From assembly GCA_017164015.1 (NCBI GenBank), contig CP071065.1, forward strand, positions 186,001 through 250,000: a DNA stretch of 64,000 nucleotides. Direction: 5' to 3'. Source of the stretch: Nostoc sp. UHCC 0702 (GTDB lineage: Bacteria > Cyanobacteriota > Cyanobacteriia > Cyanobacteriales > Nostocaceae). This document shows, piece after piece, positions 18,618 through 28,546 of this stretch. A program made the position numbers and the translations under genes. Position 1 is the first letter of the stretch, and the number at the start of each line of letters is the position of its first letter. Below the pieces are notes generated by a model. That model did not search any database. It was not told where the DNA came from and worked only from the letters and a program-made list of their open reading frames with translations.

Positions 18618-19012
18618 TAATTTTTTCACTGATTCGGGCGGGAAGTACCCCACTGTACCTGATCAAGTCAGTGGCGAAATCAAAGCCCAGTCAAAAAGGA
18701 AACACGCTCTTCACGACATCAACCGTAGATTGATAATGTTAAGAGGGTAGTTAAGTTTTTGACAAAAAAACTAATTCTCACTACCAACTGTTGCACTCAC
18801 AAGTTGCTCAACAAGCTTTATTGTCGCTCAAAGAAAGCTTTAAATCGTTCTATGGACTTGAAAAAAAAGTAGGGAGTAGGGAGTGTGGGAGGAAACCTTT
18901 ATTATGTTCGGTTATGGGATTTTGTCGTGAATGGCTGACTTGCAAAAAAATCGCTGCAAATCCCTCCACAATTTGATACCCTAGCTTAAACAGATTTGAG
19001 AAAAATTAAAGC
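18618..19012 (+). pseudogene. Gap with remnant of a TnpB-type transposase (about 18755-18870)
   Basis: From about 18770 one plus-strand frame gives TNSHYQLLHSQVAQQALLSL then KESFKSFYGLEKK. This matches the N-terminal region of IS891/IS1341-type TnpB (family pattern: HSQVAQQ...SFxSY). It then runs into a GGGAGTAGGGAGTGTGGG repeat and loses similarity. No RuvC motifs follow. It is a decayed fragment; the rest of the gap holds nothing I recognise. Confidence 0.5.
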
Positions 19013-20176
19013 GTGGAAATTCAACTTGGGCGGGGAAAAACAGCTAAAAGAGCATATGGAATTGATGAAATTGCTCTAGTCCCCGGTAACAGAACACTCG
19101 ATCCGAGTTTGGCAGAAACTAAGTGGCGGATTGGCAATATTGAGCGAGAAATCCCGATAATTGCCAGTGCGATGGATGGCGTGGTGGATGTTCGCATGGC
19201 TGTACGTTTGTCACAGTTGGGAGCATTAGGCGTCCTCAACTTAGAAGGTGTCCAAACTCGTTATGCTGACCCAGACCCGATTTTAGATCGGATTGCCTCT
19301 GTGGGGAAAGATGAATTTGTTTCCTTGATGCAAGAACTCTATGCAGAACCAATAAAGCCGGAATTAATTGCACGACGTATTGAGGAAATTAAACAACTTG
19401 GTGGTATTGCGGCGGTGAGTGCTACACCAGCAGGCGCAAGTAAATATGGTGAGGTGGTGGCAAAAGCGGGGGCAGATTTATTTTTTGTGCAAGCGACTGT
19501 AGTTTCTACAGCACACTTATCCCCAGAATCTGTAGTCACATTAGATTTGGCAGAATTTTGTCGTTCCATGCCGATTCCTGTGGTGTTGGGGAATTGCGTA
19601 ACTTATGAAGTGACTTTGAATTTGTTAAAAGCTGGGGCGGCTGCGGTATTAGTAGGGATTGGCCCTGGCGCAGCTTGTACTTCTCGTGGAGTTTTGGGTG
19701 TGGGTGTACCTCAAGCAACAGCGATCGCTGATTGTGCTGCGGCGCGAGATGAGTACTTCCAACAGACGGGTAATTATATCCCTGTGATTGCTGATGGCGG
19801 TTTAATCACTGGCGGGGACATTTGCAAATGCATCGCTTGTGGTGCTGATGGTGTGATGATTGGTTCACCCTTTGCCAGAGCCGCTGAAGCCCCAGGACGG
19901 GGTTATCATTGGGGGATGGCGACTCCCAGCCCAGTATTGCCCCGTGGCACTCGTATTCGCGTTGGTACTACTGGTACATTAGAGCAAATACTCACAGGCC
20001 CCGCAGGATTAGACGATGGCACTCATAATCTTTTGGGAGCCTTAAAGACTAGCATGGGCACATTAGGAGCTAAAAATCTCAAAGAAATGCAGCAAGTGGA
20101 AGTTGTGATTGCTCCTTCTTTATTAACCGAAGGTAAAGTTTACCAAAAAGCTCAACATTTAGGCATGGGTAAATAA
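19013..20176 (+). CDS. guaB3: GuaB3 family IMP dehydrogenase-related protein
   Basis: 387 residues with a GTG start at 19013 ([20 protein letters not shown]). TIM-barrel of the IMPDH/GMP reductase superfamily without CBS domains: [18 protein letters not shown] near the N-terminus, the active-site loop [18 protein letters not shown] with its Cys near residue 222, and [20 protein letters not shown]. This is the GuaB3 branch of cyanobacteria and actinobacteria, whose physiological reaction in purine metabolism is not settled in my knowledge. Thioredoxin lies about 380 bases downstream. Confidence 0.88.
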   Translation: MEIQLGRGKTAKRAYGIDEIALVPGNRTLDPSLAETKWRIGNIEREIPIIASAMDGVVDVRMAVRLSQLGALGVLNLEGVQTRYADPDPILDRIASVGKDEFVSLMQELYAEPIKPELIARRIEEIKQLGGIAAVSATPAGASKYGEVVAKAGADLFFVQATVVSTAHLSPESVVTLDLAEFCRSMPIPVVLGNCVTYEVTLNLLKAGAAAVLVGIGPGAACTSRGVLGVGVPQATAIADCAAARDEYFQQTGNYIPVIADGGLITGGDICKCIACGADGVMIGSPFARAAEAPGRGYHWGMATPSPVLPRGTRIRVGTTGTLEQILTGPAGLDDGTHNLLGALKTSMGTLGAKNLKEMQQVEVVIAPSLLTEGKVYQKAQHLGMGK

Positions 20177-20558
20177 AGGGACTGGGGAACTCAAAGGCCC
20201 CCATGACCGAAGAAAGTAGCGTCCAAGATGGGGCTGCGTCAGTAAATAATTTTGTCACCGCACCCAATTTTTCATCCCCCATTGCCAACTATAAATTCTT
20301 AAAGAAATTTTTCCAGACTCTTAAACAATCCCTGGAAAAATCACATATGTCGCCTACAATAGAAATAGCGGAGACGCATGTTTCCGTTCACTCCTCACAC
20401 CACACTCCGCCCGGACTACTGTTCGGGCGGTTCCTTATGTTTGTAAATAAATTCGAGAGCTTCTTTGCAAATGTACATCCTTCGCTTCCATGCTGCTGTT
20501 TTTGCTATGGTAGAATTTTCACGAAACTCAGAAATATAATTGGCGAAGGTTTTTAGGC
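20177..20558. other. Gap upstream of trxA, no supported gene
   Basis: A plus-strand frame runs through here but its product (Cys- and His-rich, no family resemblance) looks non-coding. An inverted repeat CCGCCCG...CGGGCGG (20408-20431) could end guaB3 transcription or attenuate trxA. The trxA promoter probably lies in the last 100 bases. Confidence 0.4.
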
Positions 20559-20894
20559 ATGTCAACAGCCACAGAAGTTACAGATACTACTTTTAAGCCA
20601 GAAGTACTAGAAAGTGAACTACCAGTTTTAGTTGACTTTTGGGCGCCTTGGTGCGGCCCCTGCCGCATGGTAGCTCCTGTTTTAGATGAAATTGCCGAGC
20701 AATACGAAGGCCAATTAAAAGTTGTGAAAGTCAACACAGATGCAAATCCTAATGTTGCCAGCCAGTACGGTATCCGCAGCATTCCAACTTTAATGATTTT
20801 TAAAGGTGGGCAAAAGGTTGATATGGTCGTCGGCGCTGTCCCTAAATCTACATTAGCTTCTACTTTGGAAAAGTATCTTACAGAAACTAAATAG
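20559..20894 (+). CDS. trxA: Thioredoxin
   Basis: 111 residues, the standard thioredoxin size. The redox motif WCGPC is at residues 31-35 ([16 protein letters not shown]), with the cis-proline [13 protein letters not shown] downstream. Cytosolic m-type-like disulfide reductase that carries electrons from thioredoxin reductases to targets. The ATG at 20559 is well placed. A GAGACGCG hairpin 65 bases after the stop may terminate it. Confidence 0.96.
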   Translation: MSTATEVTDTTFKPEVLESELPVLVDFWAPWCGPCRMVAPVLDEIAEQYEGQLKVVKVNTDANPNVASQYGIRSIPTLMIFKGGQKVDMVVGAVPKSTLASTLEKYLTETK

Positions 20895-20959
20895 GCAGTA
20901 AAGTCCTTTTGATTTGTCTGTTTGTTTTAGTGTTAGGTAAATATTTGCAACAAATTTGC

Positions 20960-20992
20960 GAGACGCGGAGTATCGCGTCTCAAAAATTCTTT
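20960..20992 (+). terminator. Terminator-like hairpin after trxA
   Basis: GAGACGCG (20960-20967), loop GAGTAT, CGCGTCTC (20974-20981), then AAAAATTCTTTTT. It also resembles the dispersed palindromes of this genome, so it may be a repeat serving as a terminator. Confidence 0.55.
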
Positions 20993-21186
20993 TTACCGTG
21001 GTCAACAGTATCAACTTACTATCGTTAAACCAATATGTTATTCCTTGAGACCTGTTCTTTAACTATTGCGCCATAAGTCCCCAGTGAATTTTGTTGACTA
21101 GGATTACGGACTAAAAAACCTGGAAGTGATTGTTAATTCCATACCAAAATTAGATAGAATGTAATGCCATTGTGGTGGCAGTTCTC

Positions 21187-22257
21187 ATGACCTCATCTGC
21201 GTCGTTTGACACATTAGAGTCTCTCCAGGCGGATATAGCTGAATTAATTGATCGCTTACCGACGTTAAAAAATCGGCAATATATTCAGCAGGCACTTGCT
21301 ACTATATTGCGTCTGGCTGATAGTGATATTGATCGTCTTGACTGGAAGATATTGTCGGCCTCTCTAGCAGATATGGAGCGAGGTTTGCAGCTGTTTTATA
21401 ACTACCGACATGTCCGCAAAGTCACTATCTTCGGTTCTGCTCGTCTTTCGCCACAAACCCCAGAGTACCAAATGGCGCTTGAGTTTGCTCGCGCTGTGAC
21501 GGAATTAGGATTCATGGTAATGACAGGTGGTGGTGGCGGCATCATGCAGGCGGGACATGAAGGTGCTGGGCGAGAAAATTCCTTTGGTTTAAACATTCAT
21601 TTGCCGTTTGAACAACAGGCAAACCCAGTTATTGAAGGCGATCCCAAGCTAATTCATTTTAAATATTTCTTCACGCGGAAGTTATTCCTCCTCAAAGAAA
21701 GTGATGCTGTCGCCTTGTTTCCTGGTGGATTTGGCACCCAAGATGAAGCTTTTGAGTGCATGACATTAAGCCAGACAGGTAAATTTGGCCCTGTACCCGT
21801 GGTTTTAATCGATCACCCTAATGGTGATTACTGGCGGTCTTGGAGCAAGTATATTGATCAGCATCTGGTGCAAACAGGTCTTGTGAGTCCTGAAGACCCC
21901 AGCCTATACACGGTGACAGACAACCTAGAAGTAGCTTGTAATGCGATTACCCGTTTTTACCAGGTTTATCACTCTAGCCGCTACGTTGGGGATCAGTTGG
22001 TGATTCGCTTGACTTCAGATTTATCTGACGCTGAGGTCGAACAACTGAATACTGAATTCAGCGATATTCTTGTGAAAGGACAGATTCAAAAAAGTCAGGC
22101 ATTGCCTCAAGAAACACAAGATGAAACTGTTGGTCTACCGCGCATAGTTTTATTTTTCAATCAACGTGACTTGGGGCGCTTGTATCAGATGATTGGCGCA
22201 ATTAACCGAATGGGTACACCTTCTGTTGAAGATAAGGCGCATCCAGAAAGGAAATAA
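21187..22257 (+). CDS. LOG family (Rossmann-fold nucleotide-binding) protein
   Basis: 356 residues from the ATG at 21187; GTG codons at 21172 and 21175 are alternatives. The core matches the LOG/TIGR00730 family: VTIFGSARLSP, VMTGGGGGIMQAGHEGAG and PGGFGTQDEAFE (the PGGxGTxxE catalytic motif of cytokinin-activating phosphoribohydrolases). The protein is longer than plain LOG proteins, with about 85 extra N-terminal residues and a C-terminal extension, the long cyanobacterial form. Whether it makes cytokinins or cleaves other nucleotide 5'-monophosphates cannot be told from sequence. Confidence 0.87.
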   Translation: MTSSASFDTLESLQADIAELIDRLPTLKNRQYIQQALATILRLADSDIDRLDWKILSASLADMERGLQLFYNYRHVRKVTIFGSARLSPQTPEYQMALEFARAVTELGFMVMTGGGGGIMQAGHEGAGRENSFGLNIHLPFEQQANPVIEGDPKLIHFKYFFTRKLFLLKESDAVALFPGGFGTQDEAFECMTLSQTGKFGPVPVVLIDHPNGDYWRSWSKYIDQHLVQTGLVSPEDPSLYTVTDNLEVACNAITRFYQVYHSSRYVGDQLVIRLTSDLSDAEVEQLNTEFSDILVKGQIQKSQALPQETQDETVGLPRIVLFFNQRDLGRLYQMIGAINRMGTPSVEDKAHPERK

Positions 22258-22775
22258 GTACTATAATATCGATTCAGTAATCCTAAAAATAGGCTGAATT
22301 GAAAAGATTTTGTGACTTGGTGTTTTTTGTGGTTTTTTGATTTTTTACCACTAAGACACTAAGACACAAAGAGTTTTATTCGCTCTACTGCCTTAACTTA
22401 TGTGACTACGGCTATATTTAGTGTGCTAGTTGCGTAATTACAGTAGTGGCTATTCATGATATCATGTCCGTTTAAACACTTATGATATCTGTGGAGGTCG
22501 GTAATTGGTAATTGGTAATTGGTTTTGAGTATTACCTATTACCCATTACCCATTACCTATTACCAAGCAAACCGACTATATCGTAAGTAATTAGCCGAAC
22601 TTGATATGAATAGTCTCTACTGTTGTTTTGCGTAACTTTTAAAAATTAATGTTATCCAGCTAACTTACAGATGATAAAAACACTAGTTATGATAACTGAG
22701 TGCTGATCAGCAGAAAAAAAGCATGTATATTAGCACAGTAAATCATCTCTCAAATCCTAAATAGGGGAATAAAAC
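22258..22775. repeat. Gap with GGTAATTG inverted tandem repeats
   Basis: No gene seen. From 22500 to 22565, GGTAATTGGTAATTGG repeats are followed by ATTACCTATTACCCATTACC repeats, which form a long imperfect hairpin with a TTTTGAGT loop. The remainder is AT-rich. The last 100 bases before 22776 probably contain the dacB promoter; AGGGGAATAAAACATG offers a ribosome-binding site. Confidence 0.65.
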
Positions 22776-24098
22776 ATGCTGGAATTATTGGGTTCAGGTT
22801 TGGTTTCTCTCTGGCTGGAAATGGCTGGAGTACAAATCAAGCCTTCAGATGCATTAAATGCATTGGCTTGGCAAAGTAGCCCTGGTTTGGTTCTTGCCCC
22901 TGATCCAAATCCAGCTGGGAATAATACAGTAACCGAATATTTTAAGGGCTTAATCACATCGAAATTGGTGCCCCAGAATCTGATGCCGAGTCAGGGAATT
23001 TGGATGCAGTCTGGGCCGATGCTGATGGCTAATCATCAAGGTACAACACCTCTGCCGGCTGCTTCTTTAACTAAGATTGCCACTTCACTAGTTGCTTTGA
23101 AAACTTGGGGCCCAGACCATCAATTTCAGACTTTGGTTAGCGCTACGGGGCCAGTGGTGAATGGAGTATTACAAGGCGATTTAGTAATAACTGGTGGTGG
23201 CGATCCGCTGTTTGTATGGGAGGAAGCGATCGCTCTTGGTAATACTCTTAACAAGATGGGGATCAAGCAGGTAAAAGGAAATCTGGTAATTACTGGCAAT
23301 TTCGCAATGAATTTCCAACGTAATCCACTCATAGCAGGTCAATTCCTCAAGCAAGCATTGAATAGTAAGACTTGGACTCGCCCGGCGAATTTCATTTACT
23401 CAATCATGCCCAAGGGAACACCCAAGCCTCAAGTCGTAATTGCAGGTACTGTGAAATACGAGGCGCAACCAAATCCTCAACAAAGCTTGTTAGTCCGTCA
23501 CTACTCTTTGCCGTTGCCGAAACTGATCAAGGAAATGAATGTTTTCAGCAATAATGATATGGCAGAGATGCTGGCAGAGTCAGTAGGAGGCGCAACTGTG
23601 GTACAATCCACTGCTGCCAGTTTAGCGAGAGTACCTAACTCAGAAATTCAGTTAATCAACGGTTCAGGACTGGGGCCAGAAAATCGCATTTCTCCGAGGG
23701 CCGCTTGTGCGATGTTGATGGCGCTGCAACAACAAGCAAGCGACCACCAACTGAATTTGGCTGATTTGTTTCCGACATCTGGCTTCGATAATCGGGGAAC
23801 ATTACACTCTAGACATATTCCCACTGCTACGGTGATCAAAACTGGCACACTGCGCGATGTGAGTGCCTTAGCTGGGGTGATGCCTACACGCGATCGCGGT
23901 TTAGTTTGGTTTGCTATCATTAACCGTGGAACAAATGTATCAGCTTTCCGTGCTGGACAGGACAAACTTTTGCAACGTCTTGTGCAACAGTTACAAGTAG
24001 CTACCACCGTCCCCGATGTCCTCACCCCCCATTCCACCATCAACTCATTACCTGAACTAGGTGCAACTAGTCGTAATGAAATTTTGTATAGAAGTTAG
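22776..24098 (+). CDS. dacB: D-alanyl-D-alanine carboxypeptidase (PBP4/DacB type)
   Basis: 440 residues. Penicillin-binding protein of the S13 family that trims or cuts peptidoglycan peptides in the periplasm. The three serine-peptidase motifs are present in order: SxxK in AASLTKIATS (near residue 100), SxN in VFSNNDMAEML (near 255) and KTG in VIKTGTLRDVS (near 353). A weakly hydrophobic N-terminus (MLELLGSGLVSLWLEMAG) may be a signal or anchor. The region between motifs is shorter than in E. coli PBP4. A large heptamer repeat array follows. Confidence 0.9.
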   Translation: MLELLGSGLVSLWLEMAGVQIKPSDALNALAWQSSPGLVLAPDPNPAGNNTVTEYFKGLITSKLVPQNLMPSQGIWMQSGPMLMANHQGTTPLPAASLTKIATSLVALKTWGPDHQFQTLVSATGPVVNGVLQGDLVITGGGDPLFVWEEAIALGNTLNKMGIKQVKGNLVITGNFAMNFQRNPLIAGQFLKQALNSKTWTRPANFIYSIMPKGTPKPQVVIAGTVKYEAQPNPQQSLLVRHYSLPLPKLIKEMNVFSNNDMAEMLAESVGGATVVQSTAASLARVPNSEIQLINGSGLGPENRISPRAACAMLMALQQQASDHQLNLADLFPTSGFDNRGTLHSRHIPTATVIKTGTLRDVSALAGVMPTRDRGLVWFAIINRGTNVSAFRAGQDKLLQRLVQQLQVATTVPDVLTPHSTINSLPELGATSRNEILYRS

Positions 24099-24102
24099 TT
24101 AA

Positions 24103-24346
24103 TAGTCAAAAGTCAAAAGTCAAAAGTCAAGAGTCAAGAGTCAAGAGTCAAAAGTCAAAAGTCAAGAGTCAAGAGTCAAGAGTCAAAAGTCAAAAGTCAA
24201 GAGTCAAAAGTCAAGAGTCAAGAGTCAAAAGTCAAAAGTCAAGAGTCAAGAGTCAAGAGTCAAAAGTCAAAAGTCAAAAGTCAAGAGTCAACAGTTTACG
24301 AGTTTTTGACTATTGACTACTGACCTTTTTGACCACTGACCACTGA
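24103..24346. repeat. AGTCAAA/AGTCAAG heptamer tandem array
   Basis: About 27 near-perfect 7-base copies alternating AGTCAAA and AGTCAAG (24106-24292), then GACTATTGACTACTGACC-type units pointing the other way. It separates the convergent dacB and LptC-like genes, so the RNA hairpin potential may serve both as terminator. Confidence 0.9.
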
Positions 24347-25489
24347 CTACTGACCATTAACTTTTTCCTGGGGAATAATTTCTGTGACTACTCTACCGCT
24401 AGATTTACCACCTCTAACAACGATATTTTCGGTTTCTAGATTACCTACGGCTGTTTCCCCGGTAAAATTTAACGGTGGGTCAATTTGCCGATAAACTACA
24501 TTTCCCTGCCCTTCTAATAATTTCTTGTCCAGATACCAAGTGAGTGTCTGAGATTTGAGAGACTGACGACGTTGACCCACAGCGTTGACATTTCCTTTTA
24601 AATATGCTGTTTTTTGCGGTATTTTAATTTCACCTTGATTGGCGGTGACGGTAACGTTCTCAGCCCGTTGGAATACGCGCATAGGGGTATTTGTAGCGAC
24701 AGTTTCCGTGTTCATATCCCAGGTCATAGAGTCACTATCTATTTGCATTGGTGGGTCTAGTAAGACTACCTGGGCATCTTTTTTCAGAGTGGCAATCTTT
24801 GTTTTTAAGTTGACTTCCGCAGAATTTCCTTTGCCACGGTCGGTAATTTGATTGTTTTGATAACGGTCAATTTGTAAAGGGCGATCGGCAATTAATTTTT
24901 CTTCTTTAATCTGCCAAATTAAATGTTCGGTTCGCATTTGCATTTGGGGATCAGCAGAGTTTGCCACTACTTTACCCGAAAATTCTACACGCTGTTCACG
25001 AGTTTTAACTCGCGCTTCCTGCGCCACTGCTTGTAGTTGTTTATGGCTACCATTTAGTTGATTGCGGACAATTAACAAATCTTCTTGGGGACGCCATTCT
25101 AATTCATTGCCTTGCAAGACAACACCACTGCTTGGGTCTGTAGCAAATATCTTTCCTTTGAGAAACAGCTGTTTTCCATCTTGTTCAATGTCTGCCTGTT
25201 CTGCTTTGATTTGGTAAACTACTTTGCCATCTTGGTATAGTTCACCATATGGATTTTCTGCCTGACCAATTTGTTTTTCTTTAGTATATTTTGCTCGTTT
25301 AGCTTGCACTTTCCAAATAGGCCGCCCTGCTTCATCAAACTGTTCTAAGGCGACACCAAAAAATGTCAAATTACTATCTTGGGAGGAGGAATTTGAATTA
25401 TTAGTTTTAGAAACTGTGGGTAATTTGCCTCCACAAGCAACTAACTCAATTACTAATAATAAAGTCAAAGGCAGGTAATATAATTTCAT
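24347..25489 (-). CDS. lptC: LptC-like lipoprotein (LPS transport, periplasmic)
   Basis: 380 residues with a lipoprotein signal peptide: hydrophobic core then LVAC, placing the lipidated Cys at residue 19. It then has a beta-jellyroll LptC domain (FFGVALEQFDEAGRPIWKVQA) and a second OstA/LptA-like stretch (TANQGEIKIPQKTAYLKGNV). The long form with tandem folds is usual in cyanobacteria. Expected to bridge LPS from the inner-membrane LptBFG complex towards LptA/LptD. No other lpt gene is adjacent. Confidence 0.8.
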   Translation of the reverse strand: MKLYYLPLTLLLVIELVACGGKLPTVSKTNNSNSSSQDSNLTFFGVALEQFDEAGRPIWKVQAKRAKYTKEKQIGQAENPYGELYQDGKVVYQIKAEQADIEQDGKQLFLKGKIFATDPSSGVVLQGNELEWRPQEDLLIVRNQLNGSHKQLQAVAQEARVKTREQRVEFSGKVVANSADPQMQMRTEHLIWQIKEEKLIADRPLQIDRYQNNQITDRGKGNSAEVNLKTKIATLKKDAQVVLLDPPMQIDSDSMTWDMNTETVATNTPMRVFQRAENVTVTANQGEIKIPQKTAYLKGNVNAVGQRRQSLKSQTLTWYLDKKLLEGQGNVVYRQIDPPLNFTGETAVGNLETENIVVRGGKSSGRVVTEIIPQEKVNGQ

Positions 25490-25759
25490 ACTATGTCGCT
25501 TTGATAAATAGTATCTATAAATAGGAAAAATGAGGGAGTAAGCAAATATAATGATTCACCCTCATCTCCCTCATTAGTTAGTTACTATTTTTGATGGTAA
25601 TGTTCCTGCTTTTTAATGCTTGATAGAAAATTGGCGAAAAAACATCATTTGCTTATGGCTAAGGAGGAATCGACACCTGTCGATTTTAGTAATAGTAAAT
25701 AAGCAATAGAAACTTCTTTTACCATTCCCTATTTTCAATTCCTTTGCAGGTAAAGTTTT

Positions 25760-26401
25760 TCATGAATCTTGGATTTCCAATTGTCCATCAATATCTCGCG
25801 CGTCTTCTAAAAAACCCATAGTGGCTAGAGGTCGATATGGATAGCTTTGGCGTGGAGTTTTTTGAATATCTTCTTTGATGGCTTCTAAATCAATATAGCG
25901 ATCGCTAACATTGATTAAGCTATCACTGGTCATTGAGCGTAAACTTACCACTTCTACCCGCACACCGCGATAGCTGACTGAATTTACAGCATATGCCAGA
26001 TCCCCATCGCCACTAACTAAAACTGCGGTATCATAGGAATCTACCAAAGCCATCATATCTACGGCTATTTCTACATCCAAATTGGCTTTTTTAGAACCAT
26101 CTGGTAGTTGTACTAAATCCTTGGCAATGACTCGATAACCATTGCGACGCATCCATAATAAAAAGCCCTGTTGCTTCTCGTTTGTCCGGTCTACTCCTGT
26201 GTAGAAGAAAGCACGCAACAGTCTAGAACCTCCAGTTAACCGACATAGTAACTTGGTGTAATCTATTTCAATGCCTAGTTGCAATGCGGCATAAAATAGA
26301 TTTGAGCCATCAATAAATATGGCGACGCGCCCCCGATTCTCTAAAACTTGTTCAGGGGTAAATATTGAATCGTTTTCCAAATTATTCAACATTGATGTCA
26401 T
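25760..26401 (-). CDS. LabA-like NYN domain protein
   Basis: 213 residues. The NYN (PIN-like) fold is evident: GRVAIFIDGSNLFYAALQLG, DVEIAVDMMALVDSYDTAVL and SGDGDLAYAVNSVSYRG, supplying the conserved acidic metal-binding residues. This is the LabA/DUF88 family, one member of which modulates clock output in Synechococcus. A role as an RNase or in clock output is inference. metG lies upstream on the same strand, 162 bases away. Confidence 0.85.
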   Translation of the reverse strand: MTSMLNNLENDSIFTPEQVLENRGRVAIFIDGSNLFYAALQLGIEIDYTKLLCRLTGGSRLLRAFFYTGVDRTNEKQQGFLLWMRRNGYRVIAKDLVQLPDGSKKANLDVEIAVDMMALVDSYDTAVLVSGDGDLAYAVNSVSYRGVRVEVVSLRSMTSDSLINVSDRYIDLEAIKEDIQKTPRQSYPYRPLATMGFLEDARDIDGQLEIQDS

Positions 26402-26563
26402 ACCTCAGTTATTATCCTTGTTAGTTTTGATACAAATTTCCAAATTTGACATGCTAGAGCGGTTTATGATAATTTTCTGGGACTAAAAAATATTAGCCCC
26501 ATGAAATTTTTTGACAAGAGAATAAGAAATTGAACAAAATCAGATATTGAGCGACTAAAAAGA

Positions 26564-28165
26564 CTAATCCTTTTTAAGGGGTTCTATTCGCTTAAAAATT
26601 GGTTCGGGTGTACCCAAGTGTTGTTTACTAGATAGTACTCCCCATATTGCATGGGTAGAAAAAGGGGCAGCGATCGCAGTTTCTCTTTGATCGTTAAAGT
26701 TAATCCCAAAGCCCAGCTGCTGATAAATATCGCTACTGATATTTGGAATCACTGGAGACAAAAGATAAGCTGCTAGTCTAACAGATTCTAGAACTGCGTA
26801 AAGTACTTTTTCTACTTCTTGCTGCTGCCCTTGTTTATATAATGACCAAGGTGCTTGGTCGTCAATAAACTTATTGCTGGCTTGCACAAGCAAAAGGATT
26901 GCTTCGCAGGCTTGACTGAAAGCTAGCGCTTCATAGGCTTGCTTTACCTGTTCCCCGAGACGTAAACCAATCGCTTTCAGAGGATTTTCGGCAGAAATGG
27001 CTTCATTGGCAATTGGCGGTACATCTCCAGCACAGTATTTTTTCACCATGTTCAAGGTGCGATTTAACAAATTACCTAAATCATTTGCCAAATCTGCATT
27101 CAGAACATTAATGAATCTAACTTCATTAAAGTCGCCATCCTTGCCAAATTCTATTTCCTTAAGGAAGTAATAACGAACGGCGTCACTACCATAGCGTTGC
27201 ACTAGGGCGACGGGATCGAGGGTATTACCTAAAGCTTTCCCCATCTTCTGACCATCTTTGGTCAAAAAGCCATGTCCAAATACTCGTTCTGGCAAAGGCA
27301 AGCCAGCTGACATTAGCATTGCTGGCCAGTAAACTGCATGGAAACGCAGGATATCTTTACCAATGAGATGCAAGTTTATTGGCCACCATGTCCCTAAGGC
27401 ATTTGCTAAAGTTGGTTGGGCATCTGGTTCTAATAATGCCGTTACATAACCAAGCAGTGCATCAAACCAGACATAAAGGGTGTGCTTCGGGTCAGTTGGT
27501 ACTGGAAAACCCCAGTCTAGATTTACCCGCGAAATTGAAAAGTCTTGCAATCCCTGCTCTACAAAGCTTAATACTTCGTTCCGGCGACTATCTGGTTGGA
27601 TAAAATTTGGTTGGGACTGATAAAACTTTTGCAGTTGTTCTTGATATTTTGATAAGCGGAAGAAATAATTTTGTTCGTCTCGCCACTCGACTTCTTTGTT
27701 AGTATGAATGGGGCAGCGATGCCCTTCTAACAATTCTCGTTCTTCCTTAAATTCTTCGCAAGATACGCAGTACCAGCCTTGCTGTTGTCCCTGGTATATA
27801 TCGCCTCTTTCCCAGACTCGCCCGAAGAATTCTTTCACAATTGCTTCGTGACGAGTGGCGGTAGTGCGACTAAAGCGATCGTATTGAATATTCAATAACT
27901 GCCATAAGCTGACAAAGCTGGGTACAATTTCATCACAAAACTCTTGTGGTGCTTTGCCTGCACTTTCTGCCGATCGCTGAATTTTTTGCCCGTGTTCATC
28001 TGTACCTGTAATTAACAGTACTTGATGACCCAAAAGTCTGTGAAAACGGGCTATAACGTCTGCTGCCATTGTTGTATAAGCACTGCCGACGTGAGGGACA
28101 TCGTTTACATAATATAACGGTGTTGTGAGTGCAAATGTCTTTTCTGTTTTATCCACTAGATTCAT
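26564..28165 (-). CDS. metG: Methionyl-tRNA synthetase
   Basis: 533 residues, class I aminoacyl-tRNA synthetase charging tRNA-Met. The HIGH-type motif is HVGS in TTPLYYVNDVPHVGSAYTT; the KMSKS motif appears as KMGKALGNT. One zinc knuckle is visible (WYCVSCEEF...GHRCPIH). The C-terminal tRNA-binding extension found in longer MetRS is absent, as in the short cyanobacterial form. ATG at 28165. Confidence 0.96.
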   Translation of the reverse strand: MNLVDKTEKTFALTTPLYYVNDVPHVGSAYTTMAADVIARFHRLLGHQVLLITGTDEHGQKIQRSAESAGKAPQEFCDEIVPSFVSLWQLLNIQYDRFSRTTATRHEAIVKEFFGRVWERGDIYQGQQQGWYCVSCEEFKEERELLEGHRCPIHTNKEVEWRDEQNYFFRLSKYQEQLQKFYQSQPNFIQPDSRRNEVLSFVEQGLQDFSISRVNLDWGFPVPTDPKHTLYVWFDALLGYVTALLEPDAQPTLANALGTWWPINLHLIGKDILRFHAVYWPAMLMSAGLPLPERVFGHGFLTKDGQKMGKALGNTLDPVALVQRYGSDAVRYYFLKEIEFGKDGDFNEVRFINVLNADLANDLGNLLNRTLNMVKKYCAGDVPPIANEAISAENPLKAIGLRLGEQVKQAYEALAFSQACEAILLLVQASNKFIDDQAPWSLYKQGQQQEVEKVLYAVLESVRLAAYLLSPVIPNISSDIYQQLGFGINFNDQRETAIAAPFSTHAIWGVLSSKQHLGTPEPIFKRIEPLKKD

Positions 28166-28546
28166 ACAAAATAAAAAAACAATTTAATTTATTAAAACGT
28201 TTTTTTGACTTTCAACGGCAAAACCACGCAATTATATAACATTAGTCCCATTTTTTCAAATTTTACTATCATGCTAGCAAATTTATAGAGAGGAGAATTA
28301 TTTTGTAATTATCTATAAATCTAGCTAGTTTCTGGACAAAAGACGAAAAATAAGTAGTAATAATCATTTTGAATGGTTTCTATTATATGTATTGTGGCTG
28401 CAAGTACAGAACAGGAAAACCAGAAAAGTTAACTGTCTGTGTGAATAAAACATTTCTACCTTAGGGTGGTCATGGTAATAGTAAATAAATGTAAAATTTA
28501 AATCAAGATAAACTGAGATATTTGCTGAAAAATATACTGATTAGGT
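28166..28546. other. Divergent intergenic region metG / acyltransferase
   Basis: 380 AT-rich bases between two divergent genes. They must contain both promoters, but I see no distinctive operator, repeat or RNA. Confidence 0.4.

Noticed and set aside
20203..20556. 117-codon frame between guaB3 and trxA
   Set aside because: Cys/His-rich, with no domain resemblance, spanning an inverted repeat and the likely trxA promoter; probably non-coding.
24103..24346. CRISPR array suggested by the regular AGTCAAA repeats
   Set aside because: The unit is 7 bases with no unique spacers; it is a simple tandem repeat.
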